A stretch of 64,000 nucleotides of DNA from Siphlonurus alternatus (taxonomy: Eukaryota; Arthropoda; Insecta; Ephemeroptera; Siphlonuridae), in assembly GCA_949825025.1 (NCBI GenBank), contig OX463782.1, positions 36,853,951-36,917,950 on the forward strand, read 5' to 3'. Position 1 is the stretch's first letter, and each line of letters begins with the position of its first letter. Under the pieces are notes generated by a model that made no database searches, was not told the DNA's origin, and saw only the letters and a list, made by a program, of their open reading frames with translations. This document shows, piece after piece, positions 22,827 through 31,535 of this stretch. The position numbers were made by a program, and so were the translations under genes.

Positions 22827-23682
22827 TAAACAACTTGATTTCACTGGTATATCTAGAACCTCAATTATCTCCGGACAGTCAGATGAGGGTATGACAATAT
22901 TTAGGTGACCGCGGGCCAAGAATTTTGTTTGAGGACTTGCCAGCAGCTGTCTCGCTGATTTGGGCGCAGGCCATGCAGCCTTCAAGCCACTGCGTAGCAC
23001 ATAACGTCATAGACTGCACACTGAGTAAACAGTTCTTGACATATCCTCCGATGTCTGGACCCTGTTGTGTCCGTTGCTTTTCCAGGGTTCGAACAAGGAA
23101 ATAAAAATGGATAACCATTACATTCAATTTACCTTAATTGTTTATAATTATCGAGAGGCATAATGTAAACTTTTTTTTCGCAAACGGTTTCCCATTGATG
23201 TACTTGGTGAACGCAACAAAATCTTCATTAACATTGCTGCAGTCGTATAATCTCTCAATACGAGACTCAATGTGTAAGAAAATACTTCATTAACTTCATT
23301 TGCCTTGTGTAATACTGAATTTAAGGTTAGAAATAAGGGAGAATAATTAAAAAATAAAATAATCATTTCATTTAGGCACAGAGATTATAGAGTGCAGTAC
23401 AATAATGTATGCTCTTTGATATATATAGGCATATATGTTCAGACATAAATGCTTGTAAAGTAATAAAAGAGTTACTCATCAACTTCCTTAAACATTGAAG
23501 AAATACTTTGATATAAAGTGCCTCTATATTTTATTTACAAAATGACATTAAATAAACGGTGACCTCAGCGTCTTATCTTTTACTAATAAGTTGGTACTCA
23601 CGCAGCTACTTAATTCCTAGTCAAGGGCGGATATTTTACTGTTAAAGGTACCCTCCCTGCTTCCGAAGTATGATATAATTTT
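22827..23682. other. Rab11-FIP intron, nothing recognised
   Basis: Several short open frames show no family resemblance. Confidence 0.35.
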
Positions 23683-23692
23683 ATATATTTTT

Positions 23693-24092
23693 GCCTGTCA
23701 CTTGACGCAGTGGTATGTGCCTTTGACTTGTAATCGGTTGGTCGTGAGTTCGATCCATAAACATAGTTAGAATGTCTATGGTTCGATCCCAGGCACCGCC
23801 GAAGTTTTTATAAGTGGCGGTTGCTAAAGAACACTCGTGCATCCGGGAGGTGGTTGATATGGCATCCTTCATCAATTGTAGACCATCCTGACTGAGGTTT
23901 CCATGATTTCCTCAGTCACAACCAGGCGAATGCTGGGATGGATTGCTTAGGCCATGGCCGCCCTGGTTTGGAAGGGACCCACAAAAGTAGGGTCTACGAA
24001 GAGCCGGGAAGTTAAATTCATTTACTAAATTGTGGCCACAGTACCCTATACTAGGGTTCAATTGAAGCCAAAAAAATTAAATAAATAAAAAA
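23693..24092 (+). mobile_element. tRNA-headed SINE, full length, with target duplication
   Basis: The head has an A-box-like GCAGTGGTATGTGCC, an anticodon arm GACTTGTAATC and a B box GGTCGTGAGTTCGATCC, together resembling tRNA-Thr(TGT). The shared internal domain is ACTGAGGTTTCCATGATTTC and GGCGAATGCTGGGATGG. The tail is A-rich, and ATATATTTTT is duplicated at 23683-23692 and 24093-24102. Confidence 0.8.
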
Positions 24093-24102
24093 ATATATTT
24101 TT

Positions 24103-24589
24103 CGCGGGCTAGCGTTGGTTTGACGTCAAGTGAGCCTCCCATTAGTAGTGGAAGACTAACCTCAGCCCGGGACAGCTATACTGTGTCTTAGACCAGTAGG
24201 AACCATATGCACGTATGTGGTGAGAAATATACATGCGGTAGTACGAGAACGTGCATGACGTGTTCAGAGCGGACGTGGCAATTAATTTATCGTCACCAAC
24301 TTCCTCGACTTTCAGTTTGGAATTCCGGGCAGGTTCACAGAATGTCACAGAAATAAGTTCTGGTGAACCAACATGTTATTGTTGATGACGAGTTTCTGAA
24401 ACATCGGCAAAATGTATTGCGGTACGGGTTTTTGGGGGCAAACTTGACCAAAATGTGTCATCAATTGCCCCAAAATACCAAACAATCGTATTGCGGGTTT
24501 AATATTTTCATTAAGAGATTTATTATAAAAATGTACGTATCACTTGTCCGGTTATATTTACATTGTTATCAAGACTGCAATTAAATTAG
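24103..24589. other. Rab11-FIP intron, nothing recognised
   Basis: No repeat, exon or RNA gene was identified. Confidence 0.35.
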
Positions 24590-24988
24590 AGGTCGAGCGT
24601 GGCGCAGTGCATTGACCGGTTCTCGTTAGATCACCGAAGTCAGGCTACGTCGAGCGTGGTTAGTACTTGGATGGGTGACCGTTTCAAGTAAAAAATACGC
24701 TGCTCCCTCCCTGGGGTAAATTCGTCTCGTTTTCCTCCCAGTGCAGTGATGCACTTGTGTGTGGTTCCCCAGGCTTTGGACATCGCTTTGGTCCATTGAG
24801 AAAAAGTAGAGGTGTCCGTCCTGACTGAGGTTTTCCACGGTTCCCTCAGTCTCACCTCAGCGAATGCTGGGACGCGTAAGCATGTAGGCCGTGGCCACTA
24901 TCCGTTCCCTACCTTATCCCTACCCAGTACCCCGCCGCGAGCTGTAAGCTCTTAGGGGTGTATCCTTGTAAAAAAAAAAAAAAAAAAA
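24590..24988 (+). mobile_element. 5S-rRNA-headed SINE (SINE3 type), full length
   Basis: The head contains GGTTAGTACTTGGATGGGTG ACCG preceded by TTCTCGTTAGATCACCGAAG TCA. This is a diverged 5S rRNA 3' half, including the internal promoter region. The body has TGACTGAGGTTTTCCACGGT and GCGAATGCTGGGACGCG, and it ends in about 19 A. It is transcribed by pol III in known relatives and mobilised by a partner LINE. Confidence 0.88.
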
Positions 24989-25083
24989 TTATCAATTTCG
25001 AAATGAACGCCATGGATACCACATCAATATTGAGGACAAATTTCTTTATGTTGTATTATGTACAGCCACACGAAGAAACGAGG

Positions 25084-25086
25084 AAA

Positions 25087-25116
<30 letters not shown>
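25084..25116. repeat. (AAAT)n microsatellite, Polinton target site (left part)
   Basis: AAAT repeats end in TAAATA at 25111-25116. The repeat resumes at 40944 beyond the Polinton. Confidence 0.9.
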
Positions 25117-25117
<1 letters not shown>

Positions 25118-25590
25118 GTAGAGGGGGTGTACCGGTCCTGGAACTGCGGATCGGCGGATCAGTGACGTCACAGGCTATTAGTTAATAGCTTTAGGGCTAT
25201 TAATTAATAGGTCACGTGACCGATAGGGGAAGGGTAGGGGTAGGGGTACCTATAGCCTATTAAGAGTGATAATTGGAGGGGAGGGGAACCGTTTAATGTT
25301 CGATTATTGGTCACGTGACTTAATAGCCTCATTTAATAGCCTATTTTTTTTATCGTTAATGAGGGGACCAATCATTAACCGATTTATGGTCACGTGACAT
25401 AATCGTTTTATTTAATAGCCAATCAATTGATCGTTTAATATTCTTCGGAATAACAATTGATTTATTAATTGTTATGCTGACTATGCAATTAAAGAATAAC
25501 AGAAGCTGGCCTTGAACGTGTTCCAAGTTGTGAATTGACCTTTGGAACATCCGCCCTTCTCGGTAACGAGCAACTGCAAGAAAATTGCAA
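25117..25590 (+). repeat. Left terminal inverted repeat of the Polinton
   Basis: About 475 bp match the complement of the right end. The outer 300 bp or so are nearly identical; further in there are substitutions and an indel. It holds three GGTCACGTGAC(C/T/A) palindromes (25212, 25308, 25390) and TGACGTCACAGG near the tip. Confidence 0.9.
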
Positions 25591-25908
25591 CGTCTTCATT
25601 TTTGTACCGAGCTGTACTTAGTATATGGATTACATATTAGATGTTTTATATACATTGCAATGATAAAGTTAATCCTATGATCCTAACTATAAAGCAAGCT
25701 GCATCATTTTTATAAATTATGATATTATATATAAAATTACCCTTATATATTTCTTTATTTGTTGTCAAATTATGATGATTCAGCCACATTTTTATATAAA
25801 TTCTGGCAAGTTTTCGAGGCGGATCCACAGTCAATCATCAGTTGTCTCTCTCTTCACCTCGTCTGAACTTTGCTGATCTGCTCTTCAGTACCATTACTAC
25901 AATACATA
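25591..25908 (+). promoter_or_regulatory. Subterminal region upstream of the spliced small gene
   Basis: It is AT-rich, with several TATATA-type motifs (25650, 25735) and an initiator-like TCTTCAGTACC just before the ATG. It probably contains the promoter of the small gene. No other feature was seen. Confidence 0.3.
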
Positions 25909-26344
25909 ATGTCAGCGGTAAGTTAACCTAAGTGTAATATATATATATATATATTAAATTCTTTTTTGTATTCATTATTAAACCTATAGTTTTATATAAT
26001 AATACTATATTTTCTCATTATGATTTCAGTCCTCAATTCTCGCAAAGCTACAGGAGCTTGGACAACTCACACCTGCTAAGTCCTGCAAGGAGTTGCAAGA
26101 AAATGTCCCATTCCCCATCGTCAAACTGGAAACTATCCCGTCCAACTTCGGTGAAGGAAAACAAATCATCGCTCATCTGAATATCAATGGCGAGACGGAG
26201 AAATACTTTTTACCAAGTAGGATTGATGGAGTTGAATTCACAAAACAAAGCATTGAGGAGTATAATGCCAGTACTCCTAGCATAATGCTTATGTACAAAG
26301 GATTGTCAGGCAGATGTATTATTGTTGAATTTATACCAATGTAA
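25909..26344 (+). CDS. Small spliced Polinton protein (107 aa), possible ssDNA-binding-like
   Basis: A three-codon first exon (ATG TCA GCG, 25909-25917) is followed by a GTAAGT donor and a 112-bp AT-rich intron ending TGATTTCAG. The second exon (26030-26344) continues SSILAKLQELGQLTPAKSCK and stops at 26342-26344. The interior has NVPFPIVKLE, then a GEGKQIIAHLNINGE strand-like block and KYFLPSRI, ending YKGLSGRCIIVEFIPM. This pattern resembles small beta-rich proteins found repeatedly in insect DNA viruses and Polintons, which I recall as possible OB-fold single-strand binders. That function is an inference. Without splicing, no ATG gives the full N-terminus: the first in-frame ATG of the second exon lies at the far C-terminus. 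Confidence 0.72.
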
Positions 26345-26576
26345 AAAGAATACGATAATAAATACAAATATTTCTATACAAATCTTTAACTTGTTATTAT
26401 TTTTTTTTTCTTATATAATAGTTATAGTTAATAATTTTATGGAGGTAGTATATATAAAATTATAACAACGTATTTCAAGTATATAATAAAAAGGTGTTTT
26501 ATTCAGAAATATATAGAAAACATACAATTATAAAACACATAAAAACATACACTGTATAAAAGCAAACATTTAATAT

Positions 26577-27389
26577 CTAGTTTGAAGTATCAACAACATC
26601 ATAACCCTCATGTATAGCAAAATTAAATATTAAACAATACTTATTCAAAGCCCTATGCTTACTTATTGGACAGTCATTTTCCATCCAATTGAATACTTGT
26701 AAGCCACAAAAAATACATTCAGTTAAATTTTCATATTTTGAAGAAGGAGTGTGTACAAATCCACAGTTAGCCAAGTCAAGCCTAGGTACAGAGTCAAGAT
26801 GCCAGTTCTTGAATGTTCGTAGCCGAACAAAGGTTTCAAGCATGTTCATTTTATTCCAATTTTCATAACACCATTTTGCCAGCTTTCGAGCTTTCATATG
26901 TGGACACACATATACAGCATTCATCTGATGGTGGTATAGACATGCAGTACCCTTAGCTGTTGGGAGCACATTGATGTCAGTGTGGAGTAATTCTTGTAAA
27001 TCATATATGGTTGAACGGTTCAGTAAAACTTTTAACTTCTTTACTTTTTCCTCTCCATAAGAATATAAAATTTTGTATCTAGAAGAAACATGATTTATAA
27101 TGTCATGTAAAAACTTATATGGAACTTCACCACCCATATATGTGCACTGAACTTCGTAGCTTTTTACATGTGGACTATATGATACATCAGGATCTGGTGA
27201 CATGAATCTCCATTGCTGACAGGCAAGAGCGCTTACATCTACTATAGAGAGCTCTTTGATACTGTCAATTCTCCCTGGCACCAGCGCACATTCTTCGGAA
27301 GACATGCAGAAATCCAGAATAGCTGTTGCCATGTTGAAGTTTACTGTAGCAATGAGCTCGAAAAATAATAAACGAACATTCTTATACAT
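26577..27389 (-). CDS. BIR-domain (IAP-like) protein of the Polinton
   Basis: The protein has 270 residues from the first ATG, or 251 if it starts at MATAILDF (27332), which looks the more natural N-terminus. The C-terminal third is a canonical BIR zinc fold: FKNWHLDSVPRLDLANCGFV, then CIFC, W, H and C in the exact C-x2-C-x16-H-x6-C spacing. BIR domains bind caspases or IAP antagonists, so a role in blocking host cell death is a reasonable inference. The N-terminal two thirds (including YGEEKVKKLKVLL and CLYHHQMNAVYVCPHMKA) are not recognised. The first ATG overlaps the stop of the capsid gene. No RING finger is present, unlike many cellular and baculoviral IAPs. Confidence 0.85.
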   Translation of the reverse strand: MYKNVRLLFFELIATVNFNMATAILDFCMSSEECALVPGRIDSIKELSIVDVSALACQQWRFMSPDPDVSYSPHVKSYEVQCTYMGGEVPYKFLHDIINHVSSRYKILYSYGEEKVKKLKVLLNRSTIYDLQELLHTDINVLPTAKGTACLYHHQMNAVYVCPHMKARKLAKWCYENWNKMNMLETFVRLRTFKNWHLDSVPRLDLANCGFVHTPSSKYENLTECIFCGLQVFNWMENDCPISKHRALNKYCLIFNFAIHEGYDVVDTSN

Positions 27390-28611
27390 GTTTCCGTACC
27401 ATGCCAGTCAATGGACTGTATTCTACAATGCGATCATGCATAATAACACAAAATGCAGTTGTACCAGCTGGAAACACTTCATCAGCTTCAAATTCAAGAC
27501 GTACATCAACAGTTCCACTCTTAATAGATTCATTTTGTTTAGAACAGTCAATAATAACCATAGGAGCTTGTGATAAGAACTTTTCGTATGTTAATATAGG
27601 TTTCGATTCTTGGCCATAGTAAGATTCTTGAAAGCTAGAATACATTTCATATAATACAGCGTACTGCTTTTTGGAAACATTTAAATGCAAGTGGTCGTAA
27701 GGGTAATTTTTTCCATTCAAGTATAATTTTACATTTCTAATTTTACAATGATCAAAAATGTTTGCATCAGCTAGACTTAAATTTCTCCTCAAGGTTTGTA
27801 ATGCTATAATAACATACCTAGGTCTCTCAAGACTCGAGGTGATTTGGAGCTGCCACTCAGTTCTATTTAACATTGGGAACATAGGATGTTCTGCTGTATA
27901 CCAACTTCTAAAGCCAAGTAAGAGGGACTTATCCTCTTTGAGAAAAGAGAGTAAATGTAATTTTGTTTCATCATCTACTTGAACATGAGGAATACGCCAT
28001 GCAAGCTTTGAAATTTCAATTTTAACAGCTTCATAGCTATTATTTTCTACATTTAGTATTTCAGATATAATACAATTTGAATCAGTTTGTGATCTAAATA
28101 AGACAATTTCTTGTTTACAATTTATCATTATTTTTGTATGATCTTCGAAAACACCAAGTAATGTACTGAGTGGTAACAAGCCATTAAATGACCCATCTGT
28201 ATGTAACAACGATGAAGTAGCCTGGTCTGACCAACCTGCATTAGATAAGCGATTTACTTTTTCAGGCGTAAATGATGCTAAACCCTTTAAAGTGCTTGTA
28301 TAACCAACGTTTCTTACTTTGTCTACTTCTACTCCATTAATTAAATATCTAATTTCTGAAAACAAATGTGCAAATGCATTATTTGCAAGTTTAGTACGAG
28401 TTGTTGGCTGTCCATTACTTTTTAAAACTTTGCCTTCAATATATATAAAACTTTTACTTGGCTGTGTATACAAATCAAGATCCTTAATTTCAATTCTAAT
28501 TTCATCGTTATTATCAAACTTGGTACCAGCATACGCTTCATGATTATGAAATTCATAGCTAGTTATTTTTGTATCAAACTCCAGGTTAGCATCGAGGTTT
28601 AAGACATCCAT
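27382..28611 (-). CDS. MCP: Polinton major capsid protein (double jelly roll type)
   Basis: The protein has 409 residues from the ATG at 28611; upstream in-frame codons start with TTG, so I prefer MDVLNLDANLEFD. The region NDEIRIEIKDLDLYTQPSKS, then FIYIEGKV, NNAFAHLFSEIRYLINGVEVD, TSTLKGLAS and NAGWSD is the pattern of arthropod Polinton capsid proteins, which are predicted double jelly rolls. It would form the hexameric capsomers of an icosahedral particle. It lies between the penton-like gene and the BIR gene in the minus-strand block, as a late-type cluster. The assignment is from motif memory and synteny; structure prediction would decide. Confidence 0.82.
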   Translation of the reverse strand: MDVLNLDANLEFDTKITSYEFHNHEAYAGTKFDNNDEIRIEIKDLDLYTQPSKSFIYIEGKVLKSNGQPTTRTKLANNAFAHLFSEIRYLINGVEVDKVRNVGYTSTLKGLASFTPEKVNRLSNAGWSDQATSSLLHTDGSFNGLLPLSTLLGVFEDHTKIMINCKQEIVLFRSQTDSNCIISEILNVENNSYEAVKIEISKLAWRIPHVQVDDETKLHLLSFLKEDKSLLLGFRSWYTAEHPMFPMLNRTEWQLQITSSLERPRYVIIALQTLRRNLSLADANIFDHCKIRNVKLYLNGKNYPYDHLHLNVSKKQYAVLYEMYSSFQESYYGQESKPILTYEKFLSQAPMVIIDCSKQNESIKSGTVDVRLEFEADEVFPAGTTAFCVIMHDRIVEYSPLTGMVRKHV

Positions 28612-28747
28612 TATACTGTTTTGGGCGGAGACCAAGTTGTTGAAGGAAGAGTATGTTTTGAGGTTTTAACCTCTTGCTGATTCGAGCTGAAGTGTTAGGA
28701 AACTGGATGTTTCCACCATTATATGTTTTGCGTAAATTAAGACCCAT
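28586..28747 (-). CDS. Small 53-aa ORF between the penton and capsid genes
   Basis: An ATG at 28747, two bases before the end of the penton-like gene, opens a basic peptide starting MGLNLRKTYNGGNIQFPNTS and continuing ARISKRLKPQNILFLQQLGL. It overlaps the capsid start by about 26 bp. The RISKRLKPxNxxFLxxLGL pattern resembles short conserved ORFs I recall from other arthropod Polintons. It fills an otherwise empty 137-bp gap, supporting a real gene, possibly a minor virion component. Function unknown. Confidence 0.5.
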   Translation of the reverse strand: MGLNLRKTYNGGNIQFPNTSARISKRLKPQNILFLQQLGLRPKQYNGCLKPRC

Positions 28748-28748
28748 T

Positions 28749-29432
28749 TTAAGCCTTCCTCAGGTGCAGTCTTACTGTTATACGTTCACCACGAAAATTG
28801 ACGAGATTTCCATCCTGGTCACATATTTTAAGTGTAATATTATCAAGTACAGTGCCATCTATTGGAAGGTATATAACATCGTTAGGCTTTTCTCTAATTT
28901 TAAATCCAGGTCCAGCTTTTGGTGAGAACATATGTAAGGAATGAGAAGGCTTGCCATTTACATATGAACCTCTGGATATATTACTTTGTATATCTATAGT
29001 ATGCACTTTCATTATATCAACCATCCTGTCTGCAACATGAGTTATTCCTGCTTGAAGAATTTTTTTATTAAAGCCAAGAGTTGCACCAATAGAATCACTA
29101 GGAGTAAAGTCAAGCTGTACTGAAGATTTTATTGAAATAGCTAAAGTATTGTTATTAGCATGTAGAACAAATGCTTGTTTCATATCAGTGAACTTTTTCT
29201 GTATGTAAGATGCTATGTCATTTACTTCATAGTTTCCAGGAGGTATTGTAATAATTTGACCAGAATTATAATGAATTTTATTATTCGTCTCATCCACGTT
29301 AGGAATAGAGTTAAATGTATCAAAGCTGAGAAGTCCAATTTCATATTGCTGACCTTCCTCGAGTATTATCGGTGGAAAAATATCAGAAGAAAGGACATTG
29401 GAAGGTTGTGACAAGGTTAAAGTAATAGACAT
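28749..29432 (-). CDS. Polinton minor capsid (penton-like) protein
   Basis: The protein has 227 residues from the ATG at 29432 (MSITLTLSQPSNV; the longer frame begins with TTG). EEGQQYEIGLLSFDTFNSIP followed by N-rich turns, IITIPPGNYEVNDIASYIQ, GATLGF and the C-terminal RITVRLHLRKA are typical of the single-jelly-roll minor capsid/penton protein of Polintons. It would occupy icosahedral vertices. It sits just downstream of the protease gene (24 bp between the protease stop and this ATG) in the same minus-strand block. Confidence 0.82.
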   Translation of the reverse strand: MSITLTLSQPSNVLSSDIFPPIILEEGQQYEIGLLSFDTFNSIPNVDETNNKIHYNSGQIITIPPGNYEVNDIASYIQKKFTDMKQAFVLHANNNTLAISIKSSVQLDFTPSDSIGATLGFNKKILQAGITHVADRMVDIMKVHTIDIQSNISRGSYVNGKPSHSLHMFSPKAGPGFKIREKPNDVIYLPIDGTVLDNITLKICDQDGNLVNFRGERITVRLHLRKA

Positions 29433-29456
29433 GACTGAAATACTTATCAACTTTTA

Positions 29457-29819
29457 TTAATTATTTAAACATAAATACAGAAGACATAAGTGACCACATA
29501 TTATTGAACCATATGTTTGATAACATGATCTATTGTAAGTTACATTGCAATTTTTCATATATTTAATAAATTCTACAAAGGGCATTATGTTCCCAAATGA
29601 ATCAAAATAATTTACATTGTTGCCAACTTTATAGTACGCTACCCAATGAGTTCCAGGGCCAGTGCTGCCATCTAAATTTATAATACCTGATTCTTGAAAC
29701 CAGGGTTTCTTTGGCAATTTATCTCTCATGAATATATTCCTAAAGTTTTTAATATGAAGTATTTTAACAGCATGTTTTATTTCAATGTCTGAAAGGGCAT
29801 GATTTGGCAGCACACACAT
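29457..29819 (-). CDS. PRO: Adenovirus-type cysteine protease (maturation protease)
   Basis: The protein has 120 residues. The catalytic set is clear: His58 in GPGTHWVAYY, Asp73 in YFDSFG, Gln101 and Cys108 in QTYGSIICGHLC. This is the Ulp1/adenain fold used by adenoviruses and Polintons to process virion proteins. It is short, as in other Polintons, and complete. Its ATG shares one base with the stop of the upstream PLA2/X-like gene (TAATG), suggesting coupled termination and reinitiation. Confidence 0.93.
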   Translation of the reverse strand: MCVLPNHALSDIEIKHAVKILHIKNFRNIFMRDKLPKKPWFQESGIINLDGSTGPGTHWVAYYKVGNNVNYFDSFGNIMPFVEFIKYMKNCNVTYNRSCYQTYGSIICGHLCLLYLCLNN

Positions 29820-30613
29820 TAGTTTTTTGGCTGAATAACCAAGCCATATCCATTTTTGTATGGACGTAAATAGAAGCCGGATCCATTTTTACTTGAATTT
29901 TTACCCAAGGCTACAGCTTCCATAGTTTCATTATGTCTCTTCATTTCATCCAATGATTTTCTAGCGTTTTTCGCATCATTCACTGCTTTGACTACAGCTG
30001 AGGCTCCACCTGCTAGCGCACCTGTTGCTGAAAGTGCAGCGAAGAGAGGTACAAGGAAAGGTAGCACTCCTCCAGTCTTTGGTACTGGTATTATTCTTGG
30101 AGTCTTATTTTGCTTCTCAGATTTCTTCTTGATTCTCTTACGAGCTTCTGATAATGCAATTTTAGTAGCGGCTTTTATATCTTTCACACCAGATGATCTA
30201 ACAGCTTTTTTAACTCCGCTTAAATTTGCTTTGAAGTTATCTGCCTTTTTAGCCTTATTACGAGGCTTCAGAGATCCTCCTGTCTTCACTTTGGCTTTCA
30301 TTGCTCCGGTAACAATCATTGAAGCTAACTTTTCTCCAACAGAAGCGTCAGATGATTTAAATCTCTTCCAAGCTTTCTCCTCAAGGATTTTATCAGCCTT
30401 GTGACGCTCTGTAGTATCTTTTGTTTTGGAATAAAACACGTCGTGCTCAAGGCAGGCCTTGTCAAGTGGATTTATTCCTTGATCTCCACGTGCAAGACGC
30501 TCGGCAAGCTTTGTATTTGGACCGCAAAACTGATATCCTGGTATATGTAATTCTGCTGGAATTTTACTGAGAGCGTCGGTTATCCAACCTTCCCCAACTG
30601 CACCAGACTTCAT
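29819..30613 (-). CDS. PLA2-like / adenovirus pX-like virion protein
   Basis: The protein has 264 residues. The N-terminus carries a parvovirus-type phospholipase A2 motif: GYQFCGPNT (26-34) as the calcium loop, and DKACLEHDVFY (51-61) with catalytic His57-Asp58. A basic, Lys-rich middle (about 95-170) follows. Then comes a hydrophobic GGVLPFLVPLFAALSATGAL AGGA segment (about 181-204) resembling the membrane-active part of adenovirus core peptides. Such proteins are thought to help virions breach endosomal membranes. It is the first gene of the minus-strand block, opposite the ATPase gene across the divergent spacer. Confidence 0.85.
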   Translation of the reverse strand: MKSGAVGEGWITDALSKIPAELHIPGYQFCGPNTKLAERLARGDQGINPLDKACLEHDVFYSKTKDTTERHKADKILEEKAWKRFKSSDASVGEKLASMIVTGAMKAKVKTGGSLKPRNKAKKADNFKANLSGVKKAVRSSGVKDIKAATKIALSEARKRIKKKSEKQNKTPRIIPVPKTGGVLPFLVPLFAALSATGALAGGASAVVKAVNDAKNARKSLDEMKRHNETMEAVALGKNSSKNGSGFYLRPYKNGYGLVIQPKN

Positions 30614-30848
30614 TATGATAAATATATTCCTTATACAATATATTTATAATTTAATGTTTTGTATCTTGGGAGGGGAAATGGTCGAACGGGTTAATTTGCA
30701 TGAACCAGCAGTCTGGAGTGGTCGTGCTGTAGATAACTCGTTCGAATCCCTGCTCCTCTCAATTTTTATTAACTTTAATAAAATTTTTATATCACATTGA
30801 TATATGTATTTATATAAAGGTTTGTATAAGATATCATCAGTTTTCAAA
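30614..30848 (+). promoter_or_regulatory. Divergent promoter spacer between the two Polinton gene blocks
   Basis: About 235 bp separate the minus-strand virion block and the plus-strand ATPase block. AT-rich flanks with TATATAAA-like sequences (around 30641 and 30812) surround a GC-richer tRNA-like core (30669-30760). Bidirectional transcription is inferred from the layout. Confidence 0.5.
30669..30760 (+). tRNA. tRNA-like sequence with long variable arm, possibly non-functional
   Basis: GGGAGGGG at the 5' side can pair with CTCCTCTC at the 3' side. AATGGTCGAACGGGTTAA matches a Leu/Ser-type D arm and A box, and CTCGTTCGAATCCC is a good B box. The total of about 92 bases fits a tRNA with a long variable arm. 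The T stem is poorly paired and the anticodon is unclear, so it may be a tRNA-derived pol III promoter or a pseudogene. Confidence 0.4.
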
Positions 30849-31535
30849 ATGAAGCTTATACAGCAGCATGTAAAACTTCCTATCAAAAATATTGATGGAG
30901 GTACAATGGACGTTGCTAGAACCAAACATGGACCGTTGCTACCAAACAGTATACGTGCTTTAATATGTGGTCCCTCAGCATCAGGCAAAACTAATATGAT
31001 GTGCTGTCTACTTACAGATGAGAATGGATTAAAATTTGAGAATCTTTATATATACAGTAAATCATTGTATCAAGCTAAATATACGCAACTTGCGGAGATT
31101 ATGAGAAATGTTCCAGAAATATCATTTGAAACATTTTCTTCAACAAATGAAGTAATACCACCAAATGAAGCCAAGGAGAACTCTGTTTTCATTTTTGATG
31201 ATGTTATATGTGACAAGCAAGAAAATATGAAAAACTACTTTAGTATGGGACGTCATCGTTCTGTAGACTCATTCTATCTATGCCAGACATATGCTAAAGT
31301 ACCAAAACATTTGATAAGAGATAACGCTAACTTGATAATATTATTCAAACAAGATGAAACCAATTTGAAACATTGTTATCAAGATCATGTAAGTCCAGAT
31401 GTTACTTTCGAGGAATTTAAAAATATATGTCAAATGTGTTGGTCTGACAATTTCAATTTTGTTACTATAGACAAAGAATGTGAAATAAAAAATGGAAGAT
31501 TTAGAAAAGGTTTTGACAAATTTGTTGTTGTATAA
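30849..31535 (+). CDS. ATP: Genome-packaging ATPase (FtsK/HerA A32-like)
   Basis: The protein has 228 residues from the ATG at 30849 (MKLIQQHVKL). An earlier in-frame ATG at 30804 adds 15 residues that do not look conserved. Walker A is GPSASGKT (41-48), Walker B is SVFIFDDVI (112-120), and a GRHRSVDSFYLCQTY sensor-like segment follows. This is the A32-type ATPase of Polintons and nucleocytoplasmic viruses, which pumps DNA into preformed capsids. It opens the plus-strand block. Confidence 0.92.
   Translation: MKLIQQHVKLPIKNIDGGTMDVARTKHGPLLPNSIRALICGPSASGKTNMMCCLLTDENGLKFENLYIYSKSLYQAKYTQLAEIMRNVPEISFETFSSTNEVIPPNEAKENSVFIFDDVICDKQENMKNYFSMGRHRSVDSFYLCQTYAKVPKHLIRDNANLIILFKQDETNLKHCYQDHVSPDVTFEEFKNICQMCWSDNFNFVTIDKECEIKNGRFRKGFDKFVVV

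Noticed and set aside
28612..28635. N-terminal extension of the major capsid protein
   Set aside because: The extension begins with TTG; the first ATG is at 28611. The same reasoning moved the starts of the penton-like protein (29432) and the PY-type protein (31789).
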